Below, one piece after another: positions 10,993-21,900 of a stretch of 64,000 nt of DNA; the stretch's first letter is position 1, and each line of letters starts with the position of its first letter. The stretch comes from Stomoxys calcitrans. Taxonomy: Eukaryota; Arthropoda; Insecta; Diptera; Muscidae. Made by a program: the position numbers and the translations under genes. A model generated the notes under the pieces. The model was not told where the DNA came from. It saw nothing but the letters and a program-made list of their open reading frames with translations, and searched no databases. The stretch is taken from contig NC_081552.1 in NCBI RefSeq assembly GCF_963082655.1, positions 125,397,494 to 125,461,493 on the forward strand, given 5' to 3'.

Positions 10993-11140
10993 AGTAAACC
11001 CGCTTACATACAGTCCACTTGTTTCACAGAGGGAATTCCAATAGTGACGTCACAAGGCCAAAGATCGACACACCGCAGCTAATCCGCTCATTCTATTCAC
11101 CCCCGCTACGTACACATAGGAAAACCCCCCAATTTTGTGC

Positions 11141-11182
11141 ATGGTCCTTCGTACGCCGTTCACTGAGAAGACCATTGACTGA
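11141..11182 (+). other. Primer-binding region and 13-codon upstream ORF
   Basis: The TGG directly after the LTR (11142-11144) is the usual start of a tRNA primer-binding site. I could not assign the tRNA from the following CCTTCGTACGCC-like bases with confidence. An ATG overlapping the LTR end (11141-11143) opens a 13-codon frame ending TGA at 11180-11182. Confidence 0.5.
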
Positions 11183-11220
11183 GGTAACCCCATCTCCTTA
11201 CATTGCCCAACATAGTTGTC

Positions 11221-11228
11221 GGTAAGTG
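11221..11228 (+). promoter_or_regulatory. Candidate 5' splice site G|GTAAGTG
   Basis: GGTAAGT is a near-consensus metazoan splice donor about 80 bp after the 5' LTR. Splicing from here to an acceptor near gag (for example AG at 15737-15738 or 15775-15776) would remove the whole leader. Splicing to AG at 21269-21270 would make a subgenomic mRNA for the accessory ORF. This is inferred from consensus only. Confidence 0.55.
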
Positions 11229-12362
11229 AACCTTTTTTTGGTTTTGTTCTTAAATATAAAAAAGGCAAACATACATACATAAAAATCAAGGTGACATACA
11301 TAAAGATCAAAAGAGGTTAAAATTGTGAAAGATTCGAAGTGTTTATGCGAAACAAAGAAGAAGAGGTGCAATCCCTGCATGTATATTCAAAATCGTGGTA
11401 ATTGAAGAAAAGACTGATCATCTCTATTAGTGTCGCAAGTGTATGTATGTATGTAAATGCCTTCCTTTAATCACAATATTCATATAAAGGTGTGCAAAGT
11501 GCAAAGTGTTCATTTGTCTGTCCAGCTTCGTTTGACATAGAGAAAAAAAAAATTCTCTCTAGTGGTTTCGTGTGAAATCTTTTCATTTGAGTACGTTTCC
11601 AACCCTTTTTCTATTGGCAAAAATTCAAATTCAGCTCATCTAAAGACACAAAACGCAAAATTTGACAAAGTTTCATGTAACGGGTCGGAGTCCCGCAATT
11701 GTTATACATACATATCTTTGCAACAAATAGAAAGAGCTTGTGATACATAGATCGCCTATGTGCAACGTTAAAGTTCAGTAACCTTTTTTCACCGTGCAAT
11801 ACATAACTCACAGATTGGATTCTCTCATTCTTTTGAGCAAGAGAGAGAGAGAAGAAACAAGAGATTCGGAGAGAATAGTCAACAAGTGCCATATGCCAAA
11901 TTTGAACGAAAGGAAAGAAGAGCGCGGACAGACAAACAGCACTTAGAAGAAGCAGAAGAGTGAGTTCATAATTTTATGTGGTGCGAAATAGAAGTTGTGC
12001 AGCCTATATGCAATAGAATACAGTCTGTATTTGAAGTACTTATGTGAACGGGAAAGAGAAGGAATGAAAAACAGAAAATTTTAAATAATTTAAAGGAGAA
12101 AAGTTTAATTTATTGCAGTCTGAATAAAGAAATTGTGAAATGATTAACAAGCGAAATTAAAGATTTGTGAATAATTAAAAAAAAGACGAAAGAAGTCTGT
12201 GTAAGCCCGACAGAAAAGTAGAAGAAGATAGAAAACGAAACCGGAAAAAATTTTTAAAGTTTTGGAAATCGATTATAATCGCCCTATCGAAAGGTAAAAT
12301 CAAGTACTTTTCAATTAAAATTAAACTAGCATTCAAGAACGAAACGAACAAGGTTAAAATTA

Positions 12363-14843
12363 TTGCACGAACGTTTTCGATATTGCACTTCCCTCATATC
12401 ACAGCGTTGTTTGGTTGCAATTGCACAGTTCCCTATTATTTATAAGGTGGTTTATTCTTGGCACCTTTGTGATTTTGGGAGAAAGAGAAGTATTGCACTA
12501 GAACTGGGCCTTTTCAAATTCACAGCACTGTTACAAGTCATTGCCTCAACCTGTTATTATTGCACTCATTTTGTTTTCTCCACTATTCGTTTATTTTTGC
12601 ACTCCCTTTCGTTGTCCATGTAAATTATCTGTAAAGATCACTAGCCAATCCATCAAACATCGAACAAAAGGAGGGAAACACAAACATACCTACGGAGACC
12701 TGTCACTTCAAAAATATAACGAAGGCGAAATCAAGACAGAGCACATACCGATTAAAAGACAAGAAAAAAAGGGAAGAAGATAACATTTTGAGATAATACA
12801 CTTTTCCACAGTTCTATTTCCACATCATTTAAAATCAATCAGAAAGGATAAAAGTTGAAACAATTATTATGTTCATTACAAGTGAACATTATTGCATAAT
12901 GTCATGAAAAATATTGCACTTTTCCCTAATTTCCTTATATAATTTGTATAATATTGCACTGTGTACAGAGAAATTATTTATTGCACATTAAAAGCCTTAA
13001 AGACCGTAAAGAATATTGCACACACAGACACAGATGTATTGCACTTATTTCAGCTAAAAATTACTGCCCATAATTCTAATTAATTAAATATCGAGCTTAT
13101 TGCACGGATTGATAATATCGTACGATATTAAAATATCGCATTATTGCACTAAATTGAAAAAATTGTACTACGTTCTAAACATATTGCACAAATTTTTTAA
13201 CACGAACACACCGGTTATTGCGTTGGTTGGACCTGCAGTCCAGAAAGAAGAATAATTGCACATATCCCAACAACAATTTGAAGATTAGTGCCAACTTCCC
13301 ACCTGTTGGGTTTTTTATGGAATGTTACAACGGCTTTCGTATTATATTACCAATCACAGACTTACTTAAATAGTAGAATCACCACTGTGCTTATTATTAT
13401 AGCAGCGCCTTTGTAGCAATAGACAATCATAATTACCGAATTCCAATTATATTGCAATTATATTAACTAAGGCACAGTAGCCTTGTGGCCTTGTTATTGC
13501 ACTGCTCCCGGCTTTTTTTTTGATAAATTTCTTGTTGCACATTTTATATTTATATATTTGAAAATTTGCCCATCTATTAAGCATAGACAAAGAAAAGAAG
13601 AATAAACCAAGCTTTGGTTGTCCGGAATAAGAATAACGAAAACAAAACAAAAACACACTTACGTACATACGTACATACGCACATACGTACAGACAAGGGA
13701 GGCCATCAACCAACTCTGGTTTTCATTGATTTGGTTACGTATGACAGAACGCATGGTACAGTAAGATAGGGTAAAGGGAGAAAATACTGCACTAATCTTC
13801 AAACTAACATAGATATGTATATGCACTGGAAAATCTAATGAATTTATATAATAAATATTTGGTTTATTGCATCGATTGATGAACATTGCACTTGCCACAA
13901 GTCGTAACACTATTACATTTAAATTGCACTTGCCCCTGACGTTTTTAATTGCACGAGTCCCAGGTTGTCATAGTATGAAAAAAGAAATTTTTAAATACTT
14001 AAAGCCATTTGATCGTACTGTTTATTGATTTGAGTCCACTTTTGAACTTCGAATTATCGGAAGGACTCTGCCACAGAGACTAAATTTGCGTAACACACCA
14101 TACATTATTACAGTTGGTTGGAAGTATTGCACCTGTTTAAATCACGGCACGGCAGTCACATTAGCTTATTGGTGGCACATTTACATCGTTTTGTTCACAG
14201 TTCAGGCTGTATAAGGTGTTTGATTATCGTCCGCTAACTATTGAAAAGAATAGGCACAAAGACGAATCAGGACAAAATACACATATGTACATACGTACAT
14301 AGCAGGCATAGCATACACATATGTATATACGTAGATGCACTTCCTCGTTGTTTTGCTTATTACATTGGGTCATTGACTAGATGAAGAATCATCCACCAAG
14401 CATTCAGTGGTGCCAGATGAATTGATTTTTAAATATTTCTGGGATTGTGGTTTTATTTCCATTCGTTTACACACAACTGGTATTTAAGGGACAAGACTGT
14501 TTACGTGCTTGTTTCCCATTGTTGCTTATAAATTGTACAAGTCCCAATTTGTATTTACGTAACGAAAAAGACGAAATTTTCAAAACACTGTCGTCGTATT
14601 CATTCAGTCGTTTAAAGCCACTGGGTTGTGTAGAATATATTGCACTTGTTTTCATGTCAGAAACTGCTAAAACTAAACCTACCTAATATCACATTAACGT
14701 TCCATTGCTATTGCATGTAATTAAAAGTAATTGCACTTGCTCCATATTGCAACGTCACAAATCTCAGTAAAATTATTATTTGAACATTGCTATAATTCAT
14801 TTTTTAACACTACGCTGTTCTCTCACACTCATTAATATTGCAC
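12363..14843 (+). repeat. Array of 24 TTGCAC motifs (mostly TATTGCAC), sense strand only
   Basis: TTGCAC starts at 12363, 12383, 12421, 12493, 12560, 12598, 12914, 12954, 12981, 13016, 13039, 13100, 13144, 13184, 13256, 13497, 13535, 13886, 13924, 13949, 14127, 14640, 14731 and 14838. Of these, 22 are ATTGCAC and 16 are TATTGCAC. I saw no GTGCAA in the same interval. By a rough hand estimate for AT-rich sequence, under one copy is expected. Flanks are not homologous, so this is not a simple tandem repeat: only the motif is kept, sometimes followed by a C-rich run (CTTCCC, TTTTCCC, TGCCCC, TGCTCCCGG). Spacings of 38-40 bp recur six times. Confidence 0.9.
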
Positions 14844-15776
14844 CCAGTTTATTGTGTTTGATCATTCGCTATTCTTATTGCGAATGGATAGGAGGAAGTT
14901 CAAGACAAGATAAGAAAACTTACGCATGTACATGCGTACAGGTCAAGCATATAATTCGTAAACACTTTTCCTCTTCGTTTTGTCTATGTTCTACTGCCTT
15001 GGGGTCATTGACTAGATAAAAGACTCAATCACATATATAGTGTTGCCGGATTTGGGGATTTTTGATTAGTTGCGGGATTGTGACTTTCAGTGCATATTGC
15101 CGAAACGCGACACCCTATTTCACTTATCTCTGCTACACCCCAGACACATTGAATTCTTACAACATTTCTGGTGTGAACTAGTTTTGCAGGTTGGATTTGT
15201 TGAATACGTTGAACTTTTTTTTTTTTAAGGGCTTGTGTTCTTGTGAGAGAATTCACACGAATTACATTGCCGAAACCGCAATTTGGGTTTGTTAGTCAAG
15301 CTCTTTTGAATTCGAATGCCTTTCGACAGTATATCGCTTTTTACCGCTATGGTTATGCTCATCTCGTACGTTTAAATCTCCCGCTTACGATCTAAAGGAT
15401 TATTTGGATTTTCCTGAAATCTCGAGTTTATTATTAAGTCTAAGAGGGCAGCTCCTTTTAGACGACCGCGTAGTTCTGAATTAGAAGGCTATATTTCGGC
15501 ATTGATTGCATACCCCGCTACCTTACTAATTCAGAATTTTGTTGATTCTCTCAGACGCTGAAGCAACGATTTGGTTGTTTATTGTAGCTTACGCTTGCAT
15601 TTACTCGAACCTCAAATCCAAATCGTTTCTCTATCTCTCTGTTTCTCTACAAAGAGAGTTCAACCGAAACAATACCAAATAATTTTTAGACTTACTGAGA
15701 ACATAGCCAACTCTGCGCTTCTCTCCCTTTCGATCCAGTTTTCTTCTCTCGCTCTATTGTACGGGACCGATTTAAG

Positions 15777-18700
15777 ATGAGCTTGGAAAACGCAGCCTCA
15801 GATTTAGCATCCCTACCTTCGGGATCTAATAATCTTACAAGCTCGTCTTCCTCAGTGAGAAATTCACCAAGTCAGGACAAGTTTCTCTTTGACTGTGACC
15901 ATTTGATCAACTTTTGCACTCAGTTTGAACAGAGTGATATTCAAGATCAAACGGATTCGGTATTGGAGGTGAAGTTGGAGGACTTGGAGAATAGGTGGCA
16001 ACGGCTTCAAGCTACCTATGAAGGTCTCATGCTAGCTCCAAGTAACACCAATACCAAGGACTTTAGGGCGAACGCGAGGATAAATTTCAACGCCAGCTCC
16101 GAAGCTTATTACACAGCTAGATCGCAGATTCTCGACATTCTGAGAATCTCGGGGGGAAATGCTCGCCAAAACGCGAGGCACAGCCTTATTCCGGCTTATA
16201 TTCCCCAACCCTCGGCTAACCATCCTTCTCAAGAGATTGGTAGTGGCTACATCAAGGTCCCTCCCTGTGATACTGAGGTATTTAAAGGAGGCTACGAGGA
16301 ATGGCCGTCATTCCGTGACATGTTCACGGCGGTTTACGCAAACCATCCGAAATTGACTCGAGCTCAAAAGTTATATCATCTGCGAAATAAGACTAGGGGG
16401 GCAGCCGGCGCCATAGTCAAAAGATACACTCTCTGTGATGAGAATTTTGAGCTCGCTTGGAGTGCTCTCAAGGCTCGGTATGAAAATAAGCGAGTCTTAG
16501 TAGATAATCAGTTGAAAATCCTCTTCAACATCCCAACGGCCTCTGTGGAGAATAGTGAAGCAATTCACAGGATTCAATCCACAGTTAACGATTGTCTCTG
16601 CACTCTAAGAACTCTTGACGTCAATGTGGAAAGCTGGGATCCAATCTTGTTATACTTGGTATCAACCAAGTTGCCAGATGAGACACTGGCTCTCTGGGAA
16701 CAATCACTCACATCTCACCGTGAACTTCCCACTTGGAACCAGCTAGACGAGTTTCTCATTAGCCGATACGAGATCGTAGAACGTCTCTCAAGCATGAAGG
16801 CCACAAAAACTAGAAGTTCGCTCCCATCTGAAAACAGTGGTAAGATCCAAACTTATCACTCGCAAGAAAAGCTCAGTTCTTCTTGCCCCCTATGCAGTTC
16901 CGATCACTCGATAAGAAGTTGTGGCCAGTTTCGCAAATATACTGCACAGCAACGCATAGATTTTGCGTTTAAACACAAATTATGCATTAATTGCTTATCC
17001 TCGTCTCATCTCAAGACAAATTGCAAAAGTACAAACACTTGCATCGTTTGTCACAAGCCACATCATACCCTTCTTCACCTTAAAGGTAAACCTGAGGGAA
17101 AATCTGAGGATCAAGTACCTCATACCAGTCATAACGACAACAAAGTTCCGAACCAATCATCTGATCCAAGCCCAAAGGCTTCATCTCATATTGAAGCGCC
17201 CTCAACTTCAGGGGCAAGACGCCCCTCTCATGTTCAGGCCAATTTCTCGGCCAACAATGAAATGATTTTGCTACGAACAGCTCTGGTTCGCATTGAACAT
17301 CATGGGGAGCTGTTTACTCTAAGAGCCCTCATTGATCCTGGTTCTCAACGAACATTCATTACTCAAAGAATGCAGAAGCGCTTGCAACTTCCCACTACTA
17401 AAGCGCACTTTGAGATTTTTGGAATTGGCGAACAAACTCAAACGTCGGAAAAGGAATGCCAACTCGTCATTGTTGCCGAGAAGTACGATGTCCGCTTTAC
17501 TGTCTCGGCAATAGTTTTGCCTAAAGTGACAAAATGGCTCCCTTCAGTCTCATTCGAGATTTCAAATCCCTCAGACTTGGAGGAGCTTGACTTAGCCGAT
17601 CCAAACTTTAATAAATCCGCTCAAATTGACCTAATTTTAGGCAATGATTCTGAACGATTCATAAATATTGATGGAATCAGGAAGAATATATGTGGCGATA
17701 CCTCAGCATACAATACAGTTTTTGGCTGGGTATTGAGCGGTCCAATGCAAACTGACAGAATTTTCTCATTTTCCACGAACGTGGTTGAATCCGAGGATGT
17801 AAAAATAAGCGAACTTCTGAGAAAATTCTGGGAGCAAGAAGAGATACCCATGGCTTCCCCTCTGTGTGAGGAAGATCAGTTTTGCGAGGAGTTCTACTCG
17901 AAAACTACCTCCAGATCCCCGGATGGTAGATACGTCGTGAGACTGCCTTTCAAAGCAGAATTCTCCGACTCCCTATCTCTTGGCTCATCTCGTTTTCTCG
18001 CTCTGGCTCAATATAATCGAATGGAGTCAAAGCTCTCCGATGATCCCGAGCTAAATACCGAATATAATTCAGTTTTGAATGAGTACATCTCTCTCGGTCA
18101 TGCTGAAGAGACCTCATCCCAAGAAATAAACTCCGGTGGAAAATACAATTCGTTCTATCTCCCCCACCATGCAGTCGTCCGTCCAGAGCATAAGTCCACT
18201 AAAGTCAGAATCGTCTTTAACGCGTCTCGTAAGAGCAAATCGGGCCAGTCTTTAAATGATGTGCTCCATACTGGGCCTACGCTCCAGACTGATTTGACAT
18301 CAGTACTTCTCAATTGGCGAAAGTATAGATATGTTTTCTGCGGGGACATTCAAAAGATGTATAGGCAGATATGGCTACACCCTATCGACAGAGCTTATCA
18401 GCGTATACTTTTCCGGCCAGATCCCAAGGGACCGGTAAAAGATTTTGAGTTAAAAACCTGAACTGGCCTGAACTGTGCGCCGTTTTTAGCAATTCGCACG
18501 CTCCTACAACTCGCCTCGGATTCTGAAAGTGAATTTCCCGATGTTGCAGAAACATTGAGAAAAGAGACATATGTCGACGACATTTTGTCCGGAGGCTTCT
18601 CTATAGAGGACACTATTCGAGCACAAGAGAACTTAAGCTCAGTCCTTAAGCATGCAGGGTTTCCTCTTGTCAAAATGACTGCAAACAACCCCAAATTGCT

Positions 18701-19907
18701 TGCTCATCTCCCACAAGAGAGTCTATATGACTCCGAGTTCTTGCGCTTTAACGACTCGAGCACTACCAAGACACTTGGCATCAAATGGAATGCGCTAACT
18801 GATTCCTTCAGTTACACTCTCGGCGCCATTCCGACGGACCAACCCATTAGTAAACGCAAGGTACTTTCAGCCGTTGCTCAATTATTTGATCCTGCAGGTT
18901 GGGTTGCTCCTGTAGTAATTAGATCGAAGATATTGATGCAACAACTTTGGCTCGAAGGTCTTGATTGGGATGATGAACTCAGCCCAGAGACTTTGCTGAA
19001 GTGGAACGCTCTGGTATCCGATTTGAAGCACATCGGGTCAATTTCTATTCCTAGATGGCTGCAGTACCATCCCTCCGATATAGTTGAAATACACGGATTC
19101 TCTGACGCGTCTCAAGCGGCAATGTGTGCATGCGTTTATATCCGGTGCCAGACTCTGAAATATGTTGTCTTCTCTAACTTGCTCGTTGCGAAAAGCAAGG
19201 TAGCACCACTAAAACCCGTCTGCCTGCCTCGATTGGAGCTCAATGGGGCATTTCTGCTCGCTAAGCTCGTCAACCTCGTACTATGTACTTTTGATTTGAA
19301 TATCAGTGGCATAACTCTTTGGACGGACTCTTCAATAGTACTTGGTTGGTTGACAAAGCCACCATGGACCTGGGAGACATACGTGGCAAATCGAACGTCG
19401 AAGATACACGATCTCTTACCCGGGGGGACATGGCGACATGTCCCTACTCACGACAATCCAGCTGACCTCGGAACGAGAGGCTGCAGGCCACAGGATCTCA
19501 TCGGCAATTCGTTGTGGTTTAATGGCCCGACTTGGCTAACGAACCCACCATCAGAATGGCCCAACCGAAATCCGTTGGTCTCTCCGGAAATAGGGAGGCG
19601 GCAGAATATTCAGGTCATGCATGGAACTATCGAGGACTCTGACATCTTGATAAGGTTTTCTTCCTATACCCGTGCCTTGAGAGTGATCTCTTTTGTATTT
19701 CGTTTTTACCATAACTGCCTGAGTAGATATAGGGGTACCGCGAGGAATTCCTCCCCCATCCTCACCCAAGATGAAGTGACTTTCACGAAAAATCGTCTCA
19801 TAATGCTGGCTCAAATTAGATGGTACCCAGAGGAGTACAAGACTGTAAGTAGATCCGAGGAATTGTCTTGCAAAAGTTCACTGCAATGCTTGAACCCTGG
19901 ACCGTAA
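15777..19907 (+). pseudogene. BEL/Pao Gag-protease-RT-RNase H reading frame with internal TGA
   Basis: The start ATG follows AAG at 15774-15776. Domains by residue: DUF1759-like Gag about 165-350 (EEWPSFRDMF, LKARYENKRVLVDNQL). Zinc knuckles at about 369 (CPLCSSDHSIRSC), 403 (CINCLSSSHLKTNC) and 422 (CIVCHKPHHTLLH). Retropepsin at about 516 with DPGSQRTFI. RT from about 805 (KVRIVFNASRKSKSGQSLND, then GDIQKMYRQIW). A TGA at 18459-18461 stops the frame at residue 894. The same frame then reopens with the RT YVDD box (about 18570), a connection, and RNase H motifs (GFSDASQAAM near 19095, LWTDSSIVLGWL near 19320), ending at 19907. Compared with relatives, the stop region also seems to lack a codon. 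The TGA is followed by ACT, not the leaky CTA context, so simple loss of function is most likely. Confidence 0.9.
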
Positions 19908-21132
19908 CAAAGTCCTACGGGTGAATGGTCGGCTGGCCGCCTCTTCCCTACCGTATAACGAGAAATTCCCAGTTATACTTCCTGGTAACTCTCGTCTCTG
20001 TCAGTTGTATTTGCTCCACTTGCACACGTTCCTGGCCCATGGAGAATGTATTTTAATGTGTCGTATGGTCCAGACAGAATTTTACATTTCTCGTCTAAAA
20101 CCAAGGGTGAAAAGTATCATCCATAAATGCAAGACATGCATAATTTTCAAGAAAAGATCTTGCGCCCAGATAATGGCACCGCTCCCTCAAGATAGATGTA
20201 CGATAACTCCGGCATTTCACGTCACGGGCATAGACTTTGCAGGGCCTTTTGACATTAAGAGTTCGCCACTACGCCGTTCCCCTCTCTTAAAGGGTTATGT
20301 CAGCATCTTTGTATGCTTCGCCACGAAAGCCGTACATCTGGAACCATGCTCGGAACTTTCCACGGCGGCATTTGAGGCCGCTTTTGCTCGTTTTCTTGGG
20401 AGACGAGGCCTACCTCGGAAGGTAATTTCGGATAATGGTAGGAATTTCGTTGGTGCCAGTCGCAAGCTTCTACGGGAATTCAGGAGTTTTATCCAAGTAG
20501 TAGCAAGCGATATATCTGAGAAATACTCGACACAGGGGTTTGAATGGCAATTTATACCGCCCCATGCTCCACATATGGGTGGACTTTGGGAGGCAGCCGT
20601 TAAGAGCTTCAAACACCATTTTAAACGAGTGGCTGGAGCTCACTTGTTCACCTTCGAACAGTTTGCTACCGTTCTTGCGCGGATCGAAGGAGTCTTGAAC
20701 TCACGTCCAATTTCCGCCGTCTCTGAGGACCCGAACGACCTCACAGCTTTGACTCCCGGGCACTTTTTGAAGGGTTCGCCAATCATGTCATTTCCGGAGC
20801 CGAATGCGCAAGACATATCCCTGATAAATAGATGGCTAAGGCTGAAGGCGATACATCACCAGTTCGCTACACAATGGAAGGAAGATTACCTCAAGGCTCT
20901 TCAAAAACGATATAAGTGGAAAAACACTTCTCCTAATGTAAAGATCGGTGATCTTGTAGTCGTAATTGACGATTTGCTGCCCCCTAGCGACTGGCGATTG
21001 GGGAGAGTAGTTAAGACTCACGCTGGGTCCGATAGCAATACAAGAGTTGCGGAGGTGAGGATTGCCTCCGGTATCATTACTCGACCGATTGTGAAATTAT
21101 GTCTCCTTCCCTTTCTGGACCAACCCCAGTAG
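19897..21132 (+). pseudogene. BEL/Pao integrase with C-terminal DUF5641-like domain (frameshifted from RT)
   Basis: The frame is +1 relative to the upstream pol frame; the break is a 1-2 nt indel near 19890-19898. Zinc-binding HHCC region: HLHTFLAHGECILM...CKTCIIFK (about 20010-20155). DDE core: first D in GIDFAGPF (about 20228), second in SDNGRNF (about 20430), E in GGLWEAAVKSF (about 20590). The tail KIGDLVVVIDD...WRLGRVV matches the DUF5641 domain usual at the C terminus of BEL integrases. The domain itself reads intact to the stop at 21132, but no start of its own is evident. Confidence 0.9.
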
Positions 21133-21254
21133 TATATCGCTGAGATGTATTGGTATCTGGATGATCAAACCCAACTTTTACTCTAACTAATACAGAATCT
21201 TTTCTCATCTCATTTTAATTTGCCACTTCAACCTTTCAAATGCAATTCGCTAAC

Positions 21255-21270
21255 CTCTCACCATTTTCAG
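21255..21270 (+). promoter_or_regulatory. Candidate 3' splice site before the accessory ORF
   Basis: The sequence ACCTCTCACCATTTTCAG is a pyrimidine-rich tract ending CAG at 21268-21270, eight bases before the ATG at 21278. It lies 138 bp after the pol stop. It pairs naturally with the donor at 11221, giving a spliced mRNA whose first long ORF is the zinc-knuckle protein. Inferred from consensus. Confidence 0.6.
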
Positions 21271-21277
21271 ATAAAAC

Positions 21278-21883
21278 ATGCCTGGTCAAGATATGTACAA
21301 ATGCCATCTATGTAAGAAAAGGCACGCTCTTAGATATTGCCCAAAATTTGTCAAGATGACCGTAGAGGAAAGACGAGCGGCCGTTCGACAACACAACTAT
21401 TGTCGCAATTGCTTAGCGCGAAGCCACACCATCGAAGAATGTGAATCTTCTGGAACATGTCGAAAGTGTGGATTTCAGCACCACACTATGTTGCACCCAC
21501 GAAAATTCACCGTGCAACAAACGAAATCCAACACTTCGACCAGATCCATCCAGTCTCGCCTCCAAAAGCAACAGCCTGCAAGATCCATCGCTTCCACCAA
21601 GCCACCGAAAAGGTCAGCAAAGTCCCACTCTACCGCCATTCACAAATCATCTCGACATCAGCAACTCACACGCCGTACCAAACAGCAACACACCCAGCAA
21701 CGCACGCATCAACGCAAGAAGCCTCAGAAGACAAAAAGAAACCACCAAAAGCCTGGTAAGAGGCAACAACAGCAACTTACAAAGAAGCAATCTTCAACCC
21801 CTCAACCAAATGTCTTAATCCTCTCGGAAGCTATAAAGTCCTTAGCGACCGTATTGTGCGCTACACCATCAAACTTTGCGTAA
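21278..21883 (+). CDS. Accessory nucleocapsid-like protein: three zinc knuckles plus basic tail (201 aa)
   Basis: Intact ORF, ATG to TAA. Residues about 9-75 hold CHLCKKRHALRYC (CX2CX4HX4C), CRNCLARSHTIEEC (same spacing) and CRKCGFQHHTMLH (CX2CX4HX3H). They share the linker pattern F-x-K-x-T-x3-R with the Gag knuckles at 16884-17080, so this module appears to be a copy of, or a relative of, the element's own Gag C-terminal domain. Residues about 80-180 are dominated by K, R, Q, S and T with no predicted membrane segment, so it is not an Env. A nucleic-acid-binding role is likely from the knuckles and charge; the exact function is unknown. It stays open while pol in the same copy is broken, and it ends 18 bp before the 3' LTR. 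Expression by splicing is suggested by the acceptor at 21270. Confidence 0.8.
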   Translation: MPGQDMYKCHLCKKRHALRYCPKFVKMTVEERRAAVRQHNYCRNCLARSHTIEECESSGTCRKCGFQHHTMLHPRKFTVQQTKSNTSTRSIQSRLQKQQPARSIASTKPPKRSAKSHSTAIHKSSRHQQLTRRTKQQHTQQRTHQRKKPQKTKRNHQKPGKRQQQQLTKKQSSTPQPNVLILSEAIKSLATVLCATPSNFA

Positions 21884-21900
21884 ACGCAAGGCCGGCGCCA
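21884..21900 (+). other. Polypurine-tract position before the 3' LTR (weak)
   Basis: The bases before the LTR are CGCAAGGCCGGCGCCA, which is G-rich but not a clean polypurine run. Its position makes it the plus-strand primer site by default; the sequence itself gives weak support. Confidence 0.3.

Larger units (their letters stand above)
10579..11141 (+). repeat. 5' LTR (563 bp)
   Basis: It starts TGGACAAATTTGCATTTGTC; bases 10580-10599 form a perfect inverted repeat (8-bp arms, TTGC loop). It ends CCAATTTTGTGCA. It carries AATAAA at 10863-10868. A 14-bp-arm inverted repeat lies at 10958-10992, and a 97-bp segment (10981-11077) is absent from the 3' LTR. Confidence 0.95.
11142..15776 (+). 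other. 4.6-kb non-coding leader between 5' LTR and gag
   Basis: There is no ORF over about 90 codons and no recognisable protein domain. It is AT-rich with many stops and upstream ATGs, and has ACATACGTACATACG-like tracts at about 13660-13690 and 14283-14335. It holds the ATTGCAC array (separate entry). Two GTGCAA motifs in opposite sense lie before the array (11760, 11794). It sits inside the LTR and TSD boundaries, so it is part of the mobile unit unless it was inserted later. A leader of this length needs splicing or internal initiation for gag translation. Confidence 0.8.

Noticed and set aside
12363..14843. The ATTGCAC array as a cluster of real miR-92-type precursor genes.
   Set aside because: I looked upstream of the best match (13495) for a complementary arm and found none. 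The motifs are too closely spaced for separate 70-90 nt hairpins in several places.
18459..18461. Programmed stop readthrough in pol.
   Set aside because: The context is TGA-ACT, not the leaky CTA type. The stop lies in a conserved RT segment that also seems to lack a codon, and a separate frameshift exists downstream.
21441..21818. Overlapping open frames of 125 and 100 codons inside the accessory ORF.
   Set aside because: They have no zinc knuckles and reflect the A/C-rich codons of the basic tail read in other frames.
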